48,736 bases of DNA from Prado023 sp964638055 (lineage in GTDB: Bacteria; Actinomycetota; Actinomycetes; S36-B12; CAIYMF01): contig CAZWXF010000008.1 of the NCBI GenBank assembly GCA_964638055.1, forward strand, positions 1 through 48,736. Direction: 5' to 3'. Positions 24,123 to 32,597 of the stretch are shown in pieces (position 1 is the stretch's first letter; every line of letters begins with the position of its first letter). The notes beneath the pieces were generated by a model that saw nothing but the letters and a program-made list of their open reading frames with translations, had not been told where the DNA came from and made no database searches. Both the position numbers and the translations under genes were made by a program.

Positions 24123-24968
24123 GTGGCGCACGTGCTGCTGATCGAGGACGACCCCGGGATCCGGATCGCGGTCGTCCGAGCACTGCGCGGCAGGGGTCAT
24201 GCGGTGGATTCCGCGGCGACCGGACTGGACGGGCTGCAGGCGATGCTCACCGGGAATCCGGACGCCGTCGTCCTCGACCTGGGGCTGCCCGACGTTGCCG
24301 GGGAAAGGCTCCTCGGGATGATCCGCGCGGTGAGCCGGGTCCCCCTGATCGTCGCGACGGCACGGGACGACGAGGGCCTCATCGTCTCGCTGCTGGATGC
24401 GGGGGCCGATGACTACGTCATCAAGCCCTACGATCCCGCCCACCTCGAGGCGCGCGTCCGCGCCGTGCTCCGCCGCGCGTCGGGCTCGACTGAGCGCAAC
24501 CATGAGCCCCCGCTCCATGTCGGTGGGCTCGTCGTCGACCGCAACCGCCGCCAGGCCGAGGTCGACGGCCGGTCCCTGGAGCTGACCCGTCTGGAGTTCG
24601 ACCTCCTGAGCTACCTGGCGGGCAATGCAGGACGAGTCGTCAGCCGGGGCGAGCTGCTGCGCGAGGTGTGGCAGCGGACCGACGCCGCCCGCACCGTCGA
24701 CGTCCACCTCTCCTGGCTCCGGCGCAAGCTGGGTGACCTGCCGGACCATCCGCGGTTCATCCACGTCAACAGGGGGGTCGGCGTCATGCTCGAGGATCGC
24801 GGAGCGCCCGGCGACGCCTCCTCCGGCGGCATCGGCCGCGGAGGCCTCGTGCCCGAGGCGTCGCACGGGAAGGCGTCGCTGACCGGAGGCCCTTCCCTGC
24901 TGATGGGCGAGGGCCTGACGGGCGAGGGCGCAGCCCCACCGCAGGCTCCCGACACGACGACCTCCTGA
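24123..24968 (+). CDS. OmpR-family response regulator
   Basis: 281 residues. Receiver domain (1-115) with acidic Asp9/Asp10, phospho-acceptor Asp52 (VVLDLGLPD), Thr79 and Lys101 (VIKPYD). Winged-helix DNA-binding domain (about 128-222) with LTRLEFDLLSYLA and RTVDVHLSWLRRKLGD. A disordered tail of about 55 residues extends past the usual end. The neighbouring kinase, 16 bp downstream, is its likely partner, and the electron-transfer operon upstream its likely target. GTG start without ribosome-binding site, behind a TAGGGT box. Confidence 0.9.
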   Translation: MAHVLLIEDDPGIRIAVVRALRGRGHAVDSAATGLDGLQAMLTGNPDAVVLDLGLPDVAGERLLGMIRAVSRVPLIVATARDDEGLIVSLLDAGADDYVIKPYDPAHLEARVRAVLRRASGSTERNHEPPLHVGGLVVDRNRRQAEVDGRSLELTRLEFDLLSYLAGNAGRVVSRGELLREVWQRTDAARTVDVHLSWLRRKLGDLPDHPRFIHVNRGVGVMLEDRGAPGDASSGGIGRGGLVPEASHGKASLTGGPSLLMGEGLTGEGAAPPQAPDTTTS

Positions 24969-24984
24969 TGCCGCCCAGGCCCTG

Positions 24985-26352
24985 ATGTATCGCCGGCTCG
25001 TCACCTTCGCCCTGGGGGTCGTGACCGTCGCCGCGACGGCGCTGGTCATTCCGCTGGCGCTCTCCGCCCGGGATGTCGTGAGGGCGAGCAACCTGTCCGC
25101 GCTGCTGGACCAGGCGCGATGGGCCGCCGACAGGTGGGAGGTGGACGGGCGGGGGGCCTCGGGCGACGCCGAGGACATCGCCCTGCCCCACGACCTCCCG
25201 GCGGGCGCAAGTGCCGTCCTGCCCGATGGGAGTGTCGTGGGCGAACCGGTGCCTGATGCGGCCAGGCCACTGCTGGTCACGGCCCGGTACGGGACCTCGG
25301 CGACGATGGACACGGGCAGCAACGGGTTCGCGGCCGCCCCCGCGTACTTCGACGAGGGGTCGGTGGGAGTCGTCCTTGCGACAGCTGACAGCGCCCGGAT
25401 GAACGAGGGTCTGGGTCCGCGCCTGTTGGGCCTGACGGCGCTGTGCCTCCTGCTCATGACCGGTGCCGGCGTGGCGGCATTCTTCCTGGCTCGCAACACC
25501 TCGCGCCCCATCCGCGAGCTCGCCGCGACCGCGGATGCGATGGCTGCAGGAGATCTCACCGCCCGGGCCCCCGAATCCGACCTTCCGGAGGCGGCCGATG
25601 TGGCGCAGGCGCTCAACCGTCTGGCTGGGCGTGTCCAGGAGCTCCTGGCAGACGAGCGCGCTGCCACGGCGGAGATGGCCCACCAGCTGCGCACTCCCCT
25701 GACCGTGCTGTCGGCCGACATCGACGCCGTGGCCGATCCCACGATCCGCGCCCGGCTCGAGGAGGGACTGCAGGGTCTCCAGTCGGCGACCGACGAGATC
25801 ATCAACGTGGCGCGCCGCCCGGTTCGCGAGGGACTCACCGCTGCTTGCGACGCCAGCGAGGTCGTGGCCGCCCGCGCGCAGTTCTGGCGGGTCCTCGCCG
25901 ACTTCCAGGGGCGCGACTTCCGGACTGCCGTCGCGGACGGCCCGATGCCCGTCCGGCTCACCGAGTACGACCTGACCACCGCCGTCGACATCCTCCTGCA
26001 GAACGTCTTCGTCCACACCCCCGAGGGCACGGCCCTGAGCCTGACGGTCGAAAGGATCGACGACCAGGGACTCGTGGCCGTCCGGGTGTGCGACGGCGGG
26101 GAAGGGTTCACCCGGGATGGGGACCCGGTGCAACGCTCTCGTCCGGGGTCCACCGGCCTGGGCCTGGCGATCGCCGAGCGCCTGGGACAGGCGTCCGGAG
26201 GCACCCTGCTCGTCGGGCCGTGTCCGGATCTCGGCGGCGCCGAGGTGGAGCTGAGGCTGGGTGAGGGTGCACCTGCCAGAGTCGCGATGCGGAATCTGCC
26301 TACCACGGCACCAGCACCACCCGGTGGTGGCCGAACAGGGCCAACGGGTTGA
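24985..26352 (+). CDS. Membrane sensor histidine kinase
   Basis: 455 residues: helix 1 (about 5-28), an extracytoplasmic sensor of about 110 residues, helix 2 (about 147-168), HAMP (about 170-225), a dimerisation domain with EMAHQLRTPLT (His233), and an ATPase domain with LLQNVFVHTPEG (N box), VCDGGEGF (G1) and GSTGLGLAIAERL (G2). It should phosphorylate the adjacent OmpR-type regulator. A Pro/Gly-rich tail overlaps the convergent M23 gene by 53 bp, so the true functional end may be near 26290. The ligand is unknown; redox state or an electron acceptor would fit the context. Confidence 0.9.
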   Translation: MYRRLVTFALGVVTVAATALVIPLALSARDVVRASNLSALLDQARWAADRWEVDGRGASGDAEDIALPHDLPAGASAVLPDGSVVGEPVPDAARPLLVTARYGTSATMDTGSNGFAAAPAYFDEGSVGVVLATADSARMNEGLGPRLLGLTALCLLLMTGAGVAAFFLARNTSRPIRELAATADAMAAGDLTARAPESDLPEAADVAQALNRLAGRVQELLADERAATAEMAHQLRTPLTVLSADIDAVADPTIRARLEEGLQGLQSATDEIINVARRPVREGLTAACDASEVVAARAQFWRVLADFQGRDFRTAVADGPMPVRLTEYDLTTAVDILLQNVFVHTPEGTALSLTVERIDDQGLVAVRVCDGGEGFTRDGDPVQRSRPGSTGLGLAIAERLGQASGGTLLVGPCPDLGGAEVELRLGEGAPARVAMRNLPTTAPAPPGGGRTGPTG

Positions 26353-26836
26353 GGTAGTCGTCCCCGCGGCGCACGCCGAGGTGCAGGCACTGCCCTGATC
26401 CGCAGTGCCCCGAGCCGGTCGTGACCGACCCGATGCGCTCACCGATGGCGACCCGATCGCCGACCCGGACAGCCGCCGCAACCGGCTCGTAGGTGCTTCT
26501 CAGCGGACCGTGCTCGACGACGAGGACCCCGCGCCCGGCAAGCTTCGCGGCGTAGCGGACGCGGCCCGCGCCGATGGCCCTGACGGACTGCCCGGGCCGG
26601 GCGCGAAAGTCGATGCCGCGGTGCCCCGCGGCCCAGCGCTGGGGTGGCCGTTCGAAGCGGCGGGCGATCCCGGGCGGTGCGACCGGGTAGGTCCACCGTT
26701 GGACGGCCGCGGACGTCCCCGCCTGGTGTGCGCTGGCCTGCCCACGAGCCGGGGCACCGGCCAGGGACCTGGGCGGCGGCAGGGCGACGATCAGCAGCAG
26801 CGACACGATGATGGCGAAGAGCTGAAGTCTGGGCAT
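26300..26836 (-). CDS. Secreted M23-family (LytM-like) peptidase
   Basis: 178 residues with a signal peptide (about 1-26) and an M23 domain: GHRGIDFRA and CLHLGVRR carry the zinc-ligand histidines and aspartate, and GVLVVEHG is typical. Such proteins cut peptide cross-bridges in peptidoglycan or activate amidases at the cell surface. A divergently placed M23 peptidase beside rpsB is conserved in actinobacteria (for example mycobacteria). Its 3' end overlaps the histidine-kinase gene by 53 bp. Confidence 0.88.
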   Translation of the reverse strand: MPRLQLFAIIVSLLLIVALPPPRSLAGAPARGQASAHQAGTSAAVQRWTYPVAPPGIARRFERPPQRWAAGHRGIDFRARPGQSVRAIGAGRVRYAAKLAGRGVLVVEHGPLRSTYEPVAAAVRVGDRVAIGERIGSVTTGSGHCGSGQCLHLGVRRGDDYLNPLALFGHHRVVLVPW

Positions 26837-27026
26837 GGCCAGAGGGTCGTCCCGGGTGCGTCACAGGGGAACCCGTTGGGGCGAATCTGTGGACGCGTCT
26901 GACGATTTCCGCCAGTCCGCCGACGCGGACTATCCTGTGCGCGCGGGCCACGCCCGTACTTCGCATGCCCACCGACTTGCGACCGACTCGGTCTGCCCCG
27001 GCAGTCCGGCCGTGAGGGGCATCAGG

Positions 27027-27068
27027 ACGGCCTTCACACGATGGCCGTGAGAACCGAGGCCGCCTCGG
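27027..27068 (+). promoter_or_regulatory. Two hairpins in the rpsB leader
   Basis: ACGGCC (27027-27032) pairs with GGCCGT (27043-27048), and CCGAGG (27054-27059) pairs with CCTCGG (27063-27068) around a 3-base loop, ending 24 bases before the rpsB ATG. In other bacteria S2 represses its own mRNA through a leader structure; these hairpins could serve that, but they do not match a motif I can name. The rest of 26837-27026 shows no gene. Confidence 0.35.
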
Positions 27069-27091
27069 CGGCACCAGGAAGAGGAACCCCA

Positions 27092-28075
27092 ATGGCCGTC
27101 GTCACGATGCGCCAGATGCTGGAGAGCGGTGTCCACTTCGGCCACCAGACCCGGCGCTGGAACCCCAAGATGAAGCGCTTCATCCTCACCGAGCGCAATG
27201 GCATCTACATCATCGACCTCACGCAGTCCCTGACCTCCGTGGACCGCGCCTACGCCTACGTCCGCGAGACCGTGTCCCGTGGCGGCACGATCATGTTCGT
27301 CGGCACCAAGAAGCAGGCCCAGGAGGCCGTGGCCAAGGAGGCCACGCGCGTCGGCATGCCCTACGTGAACGAGCGCTGGCTCGGCGGCATGCTCACCAAC
27401 TTCAGCACGGTCCACAAGCGGCTGCAGCGCCTCAAGGAGCTCGAGCAGATCGACTTCGACGACGTGGCCGGCTCCGGGATGACCAAGAAGGAGCTGCTGG
27501 TCCTGCGCCGCGAGAAGGACAAGCTCGAGCGCACGCTCGGCGGCATCCGCGACATGGCCCGGCCCCCGGCGGCGATCTGGGTGGTCGACACCAACAAGGA
27601 GCACATCGCCGTCGGCGAGGCGCGCAAGCTCGGCATCCCGGTCATAGCGATCCTGGACTCCAACTGTGATCCCGACGTCGTGGACTTCCCTATCCCGGGC
27701 AACGACGACGCCATCCGCGCCGTCGGGCTTCTGACCCGCGTGATCGCCGATGCCGCTGCCGAGGGCCTGGTCGCCCGCGTCACCGGAGGCGTCGCGGCTG
27801 GGACCGCGGAGCCGTTGGCCGAGTGGGAGGCCGAGCTCCTGGCCGCACACGAGGCTGAGCTGACCGAAGCACCCGTCGCCGAGGGCGCCGAGGCCGTGGC
27901 GGTCGAGCAGGACGCTCCGGCCGACGCCCAGCCTGCCGAGGACGCCGCTCCGGCGACGCCTGCCGACGACGCCCCTCCTGCCGCGCCTGCCGACGACGCC
28001 GCTCCTGCCGCGCCTGCCGAGGACGCCGCCCCGGCCGAGACCGCCGAGAGCACAGGCGGCGCCGAGCAGGCCTGA
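27092..28075 (+). CDS. rpsB: 30S ribosomal protein S2
   Basis: 327 residues. Residues 1-250 are standard S2: MRQMLESGVHFGHQTRRWNP, MFVGTKKQAQEA, NERWLGGMLTNF and DSNCDPD. A ~75-residue acidic Ala/Pro/Asp-rich tail follows, with repeated PADDAAPAAP-type units; actinobacterial S2 proteins often have such tails, though this one is long. Purine-rich AGGAAGAGGA precedes the ATG. It is followed 89 bp later by tsf, the near-universal partner gene. Confidence 0.97.
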   Translation: MAVVTMRQMLESGVHFGHQTRRWNPKMKRFILTERNGIYIIDLTQSLTSVDRAYAYVRETVSRGGTIMFVGTKKQAQEAVAKEATRVGMPYVNERWLGGMLTNFSTVHKRLQRLKELEQIDFDDVAGSGMTKKELLVLRREKDKLERTLGGIRDMARPPAAIWVVDTNKEHIAVGEARKLGIPVIAILDSNCDPDVVDFPIPGNDDAIRAVGLLTRVIADAAAEGLVARVTGGVAAGTAEPLAEWEAELLAAHEAELTEAPVAEGAEAVAVEQDAPADAQPAEDAAPATPADDAPPAAPADDAAPAAPAEDAAPAETAESTGGAEQA

Positions 28076-28164
28076 GGCCACTGGTCCACTCGACCCGCTG
28101 GGTCCCAGCCACTGGGCGCCCTTGTGCGTCCCCATGCTCCGAACGTGAAGTGAAAGGACAGATC

Positions 28165-28980
28165 ATGGCTGCAATCACCGCAGCGGATGTGAAGAAGCTG
28201 CGTGACCTGACCTCTGCCGGAATGATGGAGTGCAAGCGCGCTCTGACCGAGGCGAACGGCGACTTCGACGCCGCCGTCGAGATCCTGCGCATCTCCGGTG
28301 CCGCGAAGGCCGCCAAGCGTGGCGCCGAGCGGACTGCCGGCAACGGGCTGGTCGCCGCCAGCGGCGGGTCGCTGGTCGAGCTGCTCTGCGAGACCGACTT
28401 CGTGGCCAAGAACGAGGAGTTCCAGGCCCTGGCCCAGCAGATCGTGGACGTGGCCGATGCCGGTGCTTTCCCAGACCGGGAGGCCCTCGCCCAGGCCACG
28501 CTCCCCTCCGGGGAGACCGTCGCCGACGCCATCGGCAAGCTCTCCGCGGTCATCGGCGAGAAGCTCGAGCTCGGCCGCGTGGCCCGCCTCGACGGTCAGA
28601 TCGCGACGTACATGCACCGCCGGGCCGCAGACCTGCCCCCGCAGGTCGGCGTGATCGTCGCCTACGAGGGCAGCGAGGACACCGCACGTGCCATCGGCAT
28701 GCAGGTGGCCGCCATGCGACCGGAGTACCTCGTCCGGGAGGACGTGCCGGCCGACCTCGTGGCGAACGAGCGCCGCATCGCCGAGGCGACCGCTCGGGAG
28801 GAGGGCAAGCCCGAGGGGGCCCTGCCCAAGATCGTCGAGGGTCGCGTCAACGGGTTCTTCAAGGACCGGGTCCTGCTGGAGCAGGTCTCCGTCCAGGACA
28901 GCAAGAAGAACGTCAAGGCGTATGCCAACGAGAACGGCGCGACCATCACAGGTTTCGCCCGCATCGAGATCGGCGGCTGA
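28165..28980 (+). CDS. tsf: Elongation factor Ts
   Basis: 271 residues. EF-Ts is the nucleotide-exchange factor of EF-Tu. The N-terminal UBA-like domain has VKKLRDLTSAGMMECKRAL, and the core has CETDFVAKNEEF, the signature that contacts EF-Tu. AAAGGA lies about 8 bases before the ATG at 28165. Co-transcribed with rpsB; a strong hairpin follows at 29004-29032. Confidence 0.97.
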   Translation: MAAITAADVKKLRDLTSAGMMECKRALTEANGDFDAAVEILRISGAAKAAKRGAERTAGNGLVAASGGSLVELLCETDFVAKNEEFQALAQQIVDVADAGAFPDREALAQATLPSGETVADAIGKLSAVIGEKLELGRVARLDGQIATYMHRRAADLPPQVGVIVAYEGSEDTARAIGMQVAAMRPEYLVREDVPADLVANERRIAEATAREEGKPEGALPKIVEGRVNGFFKDRVLLEQVSVQDSKKNVKAYANENGATITGFARIEIGG

Positions 28981-29003
28981 CCCGACCGGTCAGCACGGCC
29001 TCC

Positions 29004-29032
29004 GGCGCCCCCGAGCAATCCCCGGGGGCGCC
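29004..29032 (+). terminator. Strong hairpin after tsf
   Basis: GGCGCCCCCG and CGGGGGCGCC form a perfect 10-bp stem around a 9-base loop, starting about 24 bases past the tsf stop. There is no T-run. It probably ends most rpsB-tsf transcripts and separates them from pyrH. Confidence 0.6.
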
Positions 29033-29146
29033 GACCGCCTGCGGGCACGGGACGCCGGCCGCTTCGGGCAGCGGCTCAGGCGTGGGGACCCCCACCGCGG
29101 CCGCACCGAAGGCGACCCGGAACGCCGTTAGGGCAGACTGCGACCC

Positions 29147-29920
29147 GTGCAGGCTGATCTCGCTGAATCCATCGACTCACCCCTGAGCACTTGGAGGCAG
29201 GCCCCCGAGAAGGGCTGGCACCGGGTGCTCCTCAAGCTCTCCGGGGAGGCATTCGCCGGCGACGGTTCCCTCGGAGTGGACCCCGACGTGGTCCAGAGCA
29301 TCGCCCGCCAGATCGCCGAGGTGGTCCGCAACGGCACCGAGGTCTGCGTCGTCATCGGTGGCGGCAACTACTTCCGGGGGGCCCAGCTGCACGACCGTGG
29401 CATGGATCGCGGGCGTGCCGACTACATGGGGATGCTCGGCACGGTCATGAACTGCCTGGCTCTGCAGGACTTCCTCGAGAAGCAGGGCATCGACACCCGC
29501 GTGCAGACCGCGTTCCACATGAGCCAGGTGGCCGAGGCCTACGTGCCGCGGCGGGCGATCCGCCACCTGGAGAAGGGTCGTGTGGTCATCTTCGGGGCCG
29601 GCCTGGGCGTGCCGTTCTTCTCCACCGACACGTGCGCCGCGCAGCGGGCGTTGGAGATGGGAGCCCAGGTCGTGCTCATGGCCAAGGGGGTCGACGGCGT
29701 CTACGACGACGACCCGCGGACGAATCCGGCGGCCAGCCGCTTCGAGTCGCTGGACTACGCCGAGGTGCTCGCACGCAACCTGAAGGTGGCCGACGCGACC
29801 GCGATCTCCCTGTGCCAGGGCAACGACCTGCCGATCGTCGTGTTCAACCTGCTCGTCACGGGCAACATCGCCCGAGCGGTGCGGGGTGAGAGGATCGGCA
29901 CGCTGATCAGCGCCGGCTGA
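29147..29920 (+). CDS. pyrH: UMP kinase
   Basis: 257 residues. It phosphorylates UMP to UDP in pyrimidine synthesis. Amino-acid-kinase motifs: LLKLSGEAF, VIGGGNYFRG, YMGMLGTVMNCLAL, MAKGVDGVYDDDPR. An extra ~25 residues precede the usual start, so the GTG at 29147 could be replaced by an internal start. However, CAGACT lies 7 bases before this GTG, and the frame has no better ribosome-binding site. frr follows 23 bp later. Confidence 0.95.
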   Translation: MQADLAESIDSPLSTWRQAPEKGWHRVLLKLSGEAFAGDGSLGVDPDVVQSIARQIAEVVRNGTEVCVVIGGGNYFRGAQLHDRGMDRGRADYMGMLGTVMNCLALQDFLEKQGIDTRVQTAFHMSQVAEAYVPRRAIRHLEKGRVVIFGAGLGVPFFSTDTCAAQRALEMGAQVVLMAKGVDGVYDDDPRTNPAASRFESLDYAEVLARNLKVADATAISLCQGNDLPIVVFNLLVTGNIARAVRGERIGTLISAG

Positions 29921-29943
29921 TCGAGGAGCTTGGAGGACACGAC

Positions 29944-30501
29944 ATGATCGACGAGGCGCTCTTCGAGGCCGAGGAGAAGATGGAGAAGGCCATCTCCGTG
30001 GCCAAGGACGACTTCGCCACGATCCGGACCGGCCGTGCCACTCCGCAGATGTTCTCCCGGATACTGGTCGACTACTACGGCTCACCGACGCCGATCAACC
30101 AGCTGGCCTCGTTCCAGACCCCTGAGGCCCGGATGATCCTCATCAGCCCGTTCGACAAGTCCTCCATGCACAACATCGAGAAGGCCATCCGCGACTCCGA
30201 CCTGGGCGTGAACCCCGTCGACGATGGCCACATCATCCGGGTCGTGCTGCCCGTCCTGACCGAGGAGCGACGCAAGGAGTACATCAAGGTGGCCCGCGGC
30301 AAGGCGGAGGACACCCGCGTCTCGATCCGCAACATCCGCCGGCACGCGAAGGACGCCCTCGACCGGATCCAGAAGGACGGCGACGCCGGCGAGGATGACG
30401 TGCGACGCGCCGAGAAGGCCCTCGACGAACTCACGTCCAAGCACGTCGCCCTCGTGGATGACATCCTGCGCCACAAAGAAGCCGAGCTGCTGGAGATCTG
30501 A
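29944..30501 (+). CDS. frr: Ribosome recycling factor
   Basis: 185 residues, the family's exact size. With EF-G it splits post-termination ribosomes. Motifs: FATIRTGRATPQMFSRILVDYYG, LNQLASF-like INQLASFQTPEARM, and LTEERRKEYIKVARGKAEDTRVSIRNIRR (only the core is diagnostic). GGAGG lies 7 bases before the ATG. Part of the pyrH-frr-cdsA-rlmN operon. Confidence 0.97.
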   Translation: MIDEALFEAEEKMEKAISVAKDDFATIRTGRATPQMFSRILVDYYGSPTPINQLASFQTPEARMILISPFDKSSMHNIEKAIRDSDLGVNPVDDGHIIRVVLPVLTEERRKEYIKVARGKAEDTRVSIRNIRRHAKDALDRIQKDGDAGEDDVRRAEKALDELTSKHVALVDDILRHKEAELLEI

Positions 30502-30518
30502 GGCGGGAAGAGGAACAC

Positions 30519-31397
30519 ATGTCGGGATCGTCAGGCTCTCCGGAGCCGGCCACGGGGGACGTGGCGGCATCGAAGCCGAAGCGATCCGGTTCCGGCCGGA
30601 ACCTGCCCGCGGCCGTCGCCGTGGGCGTCGTGCTCGTGGCCATCGTGCTCGCTTCGTTGTACCTGCAGCTGTGGATCTTCATGGTGGTGATCGTCGCGGC
30701 GATCGTCATCGGCACCGCGGAGCTCGCCGACGCGCTGCGGGTCAAGGACATCAGGCTCACCCGGACCCCACTGCTCGTGAGCGCCGTGCTCCTGCCGGCA
30801 CTCGCCTGGTTCTGGGGCCCGGACCATCTGCTGATGGGTTACGGGCTGATGTTCCTGGTGCTGCTGGTGTGGCGGCTCCTGCGCTATGGCGTGGACGACT
30901 TCGTCCGGGACTCCACGGCAAGCGCGTTCATCCTGTCCTACGCCCCCCTGATGGGCGGCTTCGCTGCGCTCATCGCGGCCTCGCCCGACGGCGCCGACCG
31001 GGTGCTGACCTTCATCGTGCTGAGCTTCGTCAGCGACATCGGCGGATTCGCAACCGGCGTCAAGTTCGGCAAGCACCCCATGGCCCCGGGGATCAGCCCG
31101 AAGAAGTCCTGGGAGGGCTTCGCCGGCTCGGTGGCGTTCCAGGTGGTCGCCGGCATCATCATGTTCACTGCCCTGCTGGAGTCTGACTGGTGGAAGGGGG
31201 CGATCGTCGGGGCGGTCATGACCGTGACCGCGACGCTCGGCGACTTCATCGAGTCCGCGATCAAGCGCGACATCGGGATCAAGGACATGTCCAACCTGCT
31301 GCCCGGCCACGGTGGCCTCATGGACCGGCTGGACAGCATCATCCCCAACACCGTCGTGGCCTACACGCTCTTCGCGATCACGCTGGGGGTGTCCTGA
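30519..31397 (+). CDS. cdsA: Phosphatidate cytidylyltransferase (CDP-diacylglycerol synthase)
   Basis: 292 residues with about eight membrane helices after a short disordered start. It makes CDP-diacylglycerol from phosphatidate and CTP at the membrane. The signature KRDIGIKDMSNLLPGHGG followed by DRLDS near residues 247-275 is complete. GGGAAGAGGA precedes the ATG. It lies 17 bp after frr and one base before rlmN. Confidence 0.95.
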   Translation: MSGSSGSPEPATGDVAASKPKRSGSGRNLPAAVAVGVVLVAIVLASLYLQLWIFMVVIVAAIVIGTAELADALRVKDIRLTRTPLLVSAVLLPALAWFWGPDHLLMGYGLMFLVLLVWRLLRYGVDDFVRDSTASAFILSYAPLMGGFAALIAASPDGADRVLTFIVLSFVSDIGGFATGVKFGKHPMAPGISPKKSWEGFAGSVAFQVVAGIIMFTALLESDWWKGAIVGAVMTVTATLGDFIESAIKRDIGIKDMSNLLPGHGGLMDRLDSIIPNTVVAYTLFAITLGVS

Positions 31398-31398
31398 C

Positions 31399-32532
31399 GT
31401 GCGCCAGCCGCCCGGGCTGATCGTCCTGGAGGCACCCCGCCGCGGCAAGCCCCCCACGCACCTGTCAGACATGACCCTCGACGAGCGTCGGTCGGCCGTC
31501 GAGGCAGCGGGGCTGCCGCGGTACCGGGCCGACCAGGTCTCGAACCACTGGTTCGCGCGGCTCGCCGACGATCCCGCCGGATGGACGGACATCCCGGCCC
31601 CCCTTCGCGAGCCCCTGGCGACGAGCCTGTGCCCGCCGCTGCTCGCTCCCGTGCGTGAGGTCACCTGCGACGGCGGGCTCACAGTCAAGTCGGTGTGGCG
31701 GCTGTTCGACGGTGCCCTGGTGGAGTCCGTGCTCATGCGCTACCCGGCGACGCGCACCTCCCGCGAGCGAGTGACCCTGTGCGTGTCGTCGCAGGCGGGC
31801 TGCGGGATGAACTGCCCGTTCTGCGCCACGGGGCAGGCCGGCCTGACGCGCAACCTGTCGACCGCCGAGATCGTCGAGCAGGTCCTCGCGGGCGCCCGTG
31901 CGCTCGACAGGTGCCAGGTGGTCGGGGGTCGGGGCCGCGTGGCCAACGTCGTCTTCATGGGGATGGGCGAGCCCCTGGCGAACTACAACGTCGTCCTCGC
32001 CGCAGTTCGCCGGCTCGTGGAGCCGGCACCCGCGGGGCGAGGGATGTCCGCGCGCGGCGTGACCGTCTCGACCGTCGGACTGGTCCCGGCGATCCGTAGG
32101 CTCGCGGGGGAGGGCCTGCCGGTGACCCTCGCGCTGAGCCTCCACGCCCCGGACGACGAGCTGCGCGACACCCTCGTGCCGGTCAACACCCGATGGAAGG
32201 TCGGCGAGGCACTGGACGCGGCCCACGAGTACGCCCAGGCGACGGGCCGGAGGGTGTCCATCGAGTACGCCCTGATCCGCGACATCAACGACCACGCCTG
32301 GCGCGCGGACCTCCTGGGCAAGCTGCTCAACGCGCGCGGCCGGGGGTGGGCCCATGTGAACCCCATCCCACTCAACCCGACGCCGGGGTCCATGTGGACT
32401 GCGAGCGATCCGGGGGTCGAGGCTTCCTTCGTCGCCGCACTGCAGGAGCGGGGCATCCCGACGACGATCCGCGACACCCGCGGCCGCGAGATCGACGGGG
32501 CGTGCGGGCAGCTTGCAGCGAGCGCGGGCTGA
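31399..32532 (+). CDS. rlmN: 23S rRNA (adenine-C2)-methyltransferase, radical SAM
   Basis: 377 residues. It methylates A2503 of 23S rRNA and A37 of some tRNAs. CGMNCPFC is the radical-SAM CxxxCxxC cluster, preceded by SSQAG; GMGEPLANY is typical, and the C-terminal GACGQLA carries the second catalytic Cys. The GTG at 31399, one base after the cdsA stop, is the best start. This is the usual actinobacterial position. Confidence 0.95.
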   Translation: MRQPPGLIVLEAPRRGKPPTHLSDMTLDERRSAVEAAGLPRYRADQVSNHWFARLADDPAGWTDIPAPLREPLATSLCPPLLAPVREVTCDGGLTVKSVWRLFDGALVESVLMRYPATRTSRERVTLCVSSQAGCGMNCPFCATGQAGLTRNLSTAEIVEQVLAGARALDRCQVVGGRGRVANVVFMGMGEPLANYNVVLAAVRRLVEPAPAGRGMSARGVTVSTVGLVPAIRRLAGEGLPVTLALSLHAPDDELRDTLVPVNTRWKVGEALDAAHEYAQATGRRVSIEYALIRDINDHAWRADLLGKLLNARGRGWAHVNPIPLNPTPGSMWTASDPGVEASFVAALQERGIPTTIRDTRGREIDGACGQLAASAG

Positions 32533-32597
32533 GCGGTCGGCTGCCCGCCGGGACACGCGGGGCGGCGGGCCCCGGCGGGGCTGAGAGGATCGCCCTC

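Noticed and set aside
24123..24968. The response regulator as a frameshifted or fused gene because of its long tail
   Set aside because: Both domains are complete in one frame; the extra ~55 residues are simply a disordered C-terminus.
22260..26390. A minus-strand open frame of about 1376 codons opposite the electron-transfer operon
   Set aside because: Low-complexity Arg/Pro/Ser translation with no motif. The forward genes show complete ferredoxin, response-regulator and kinase motifs.
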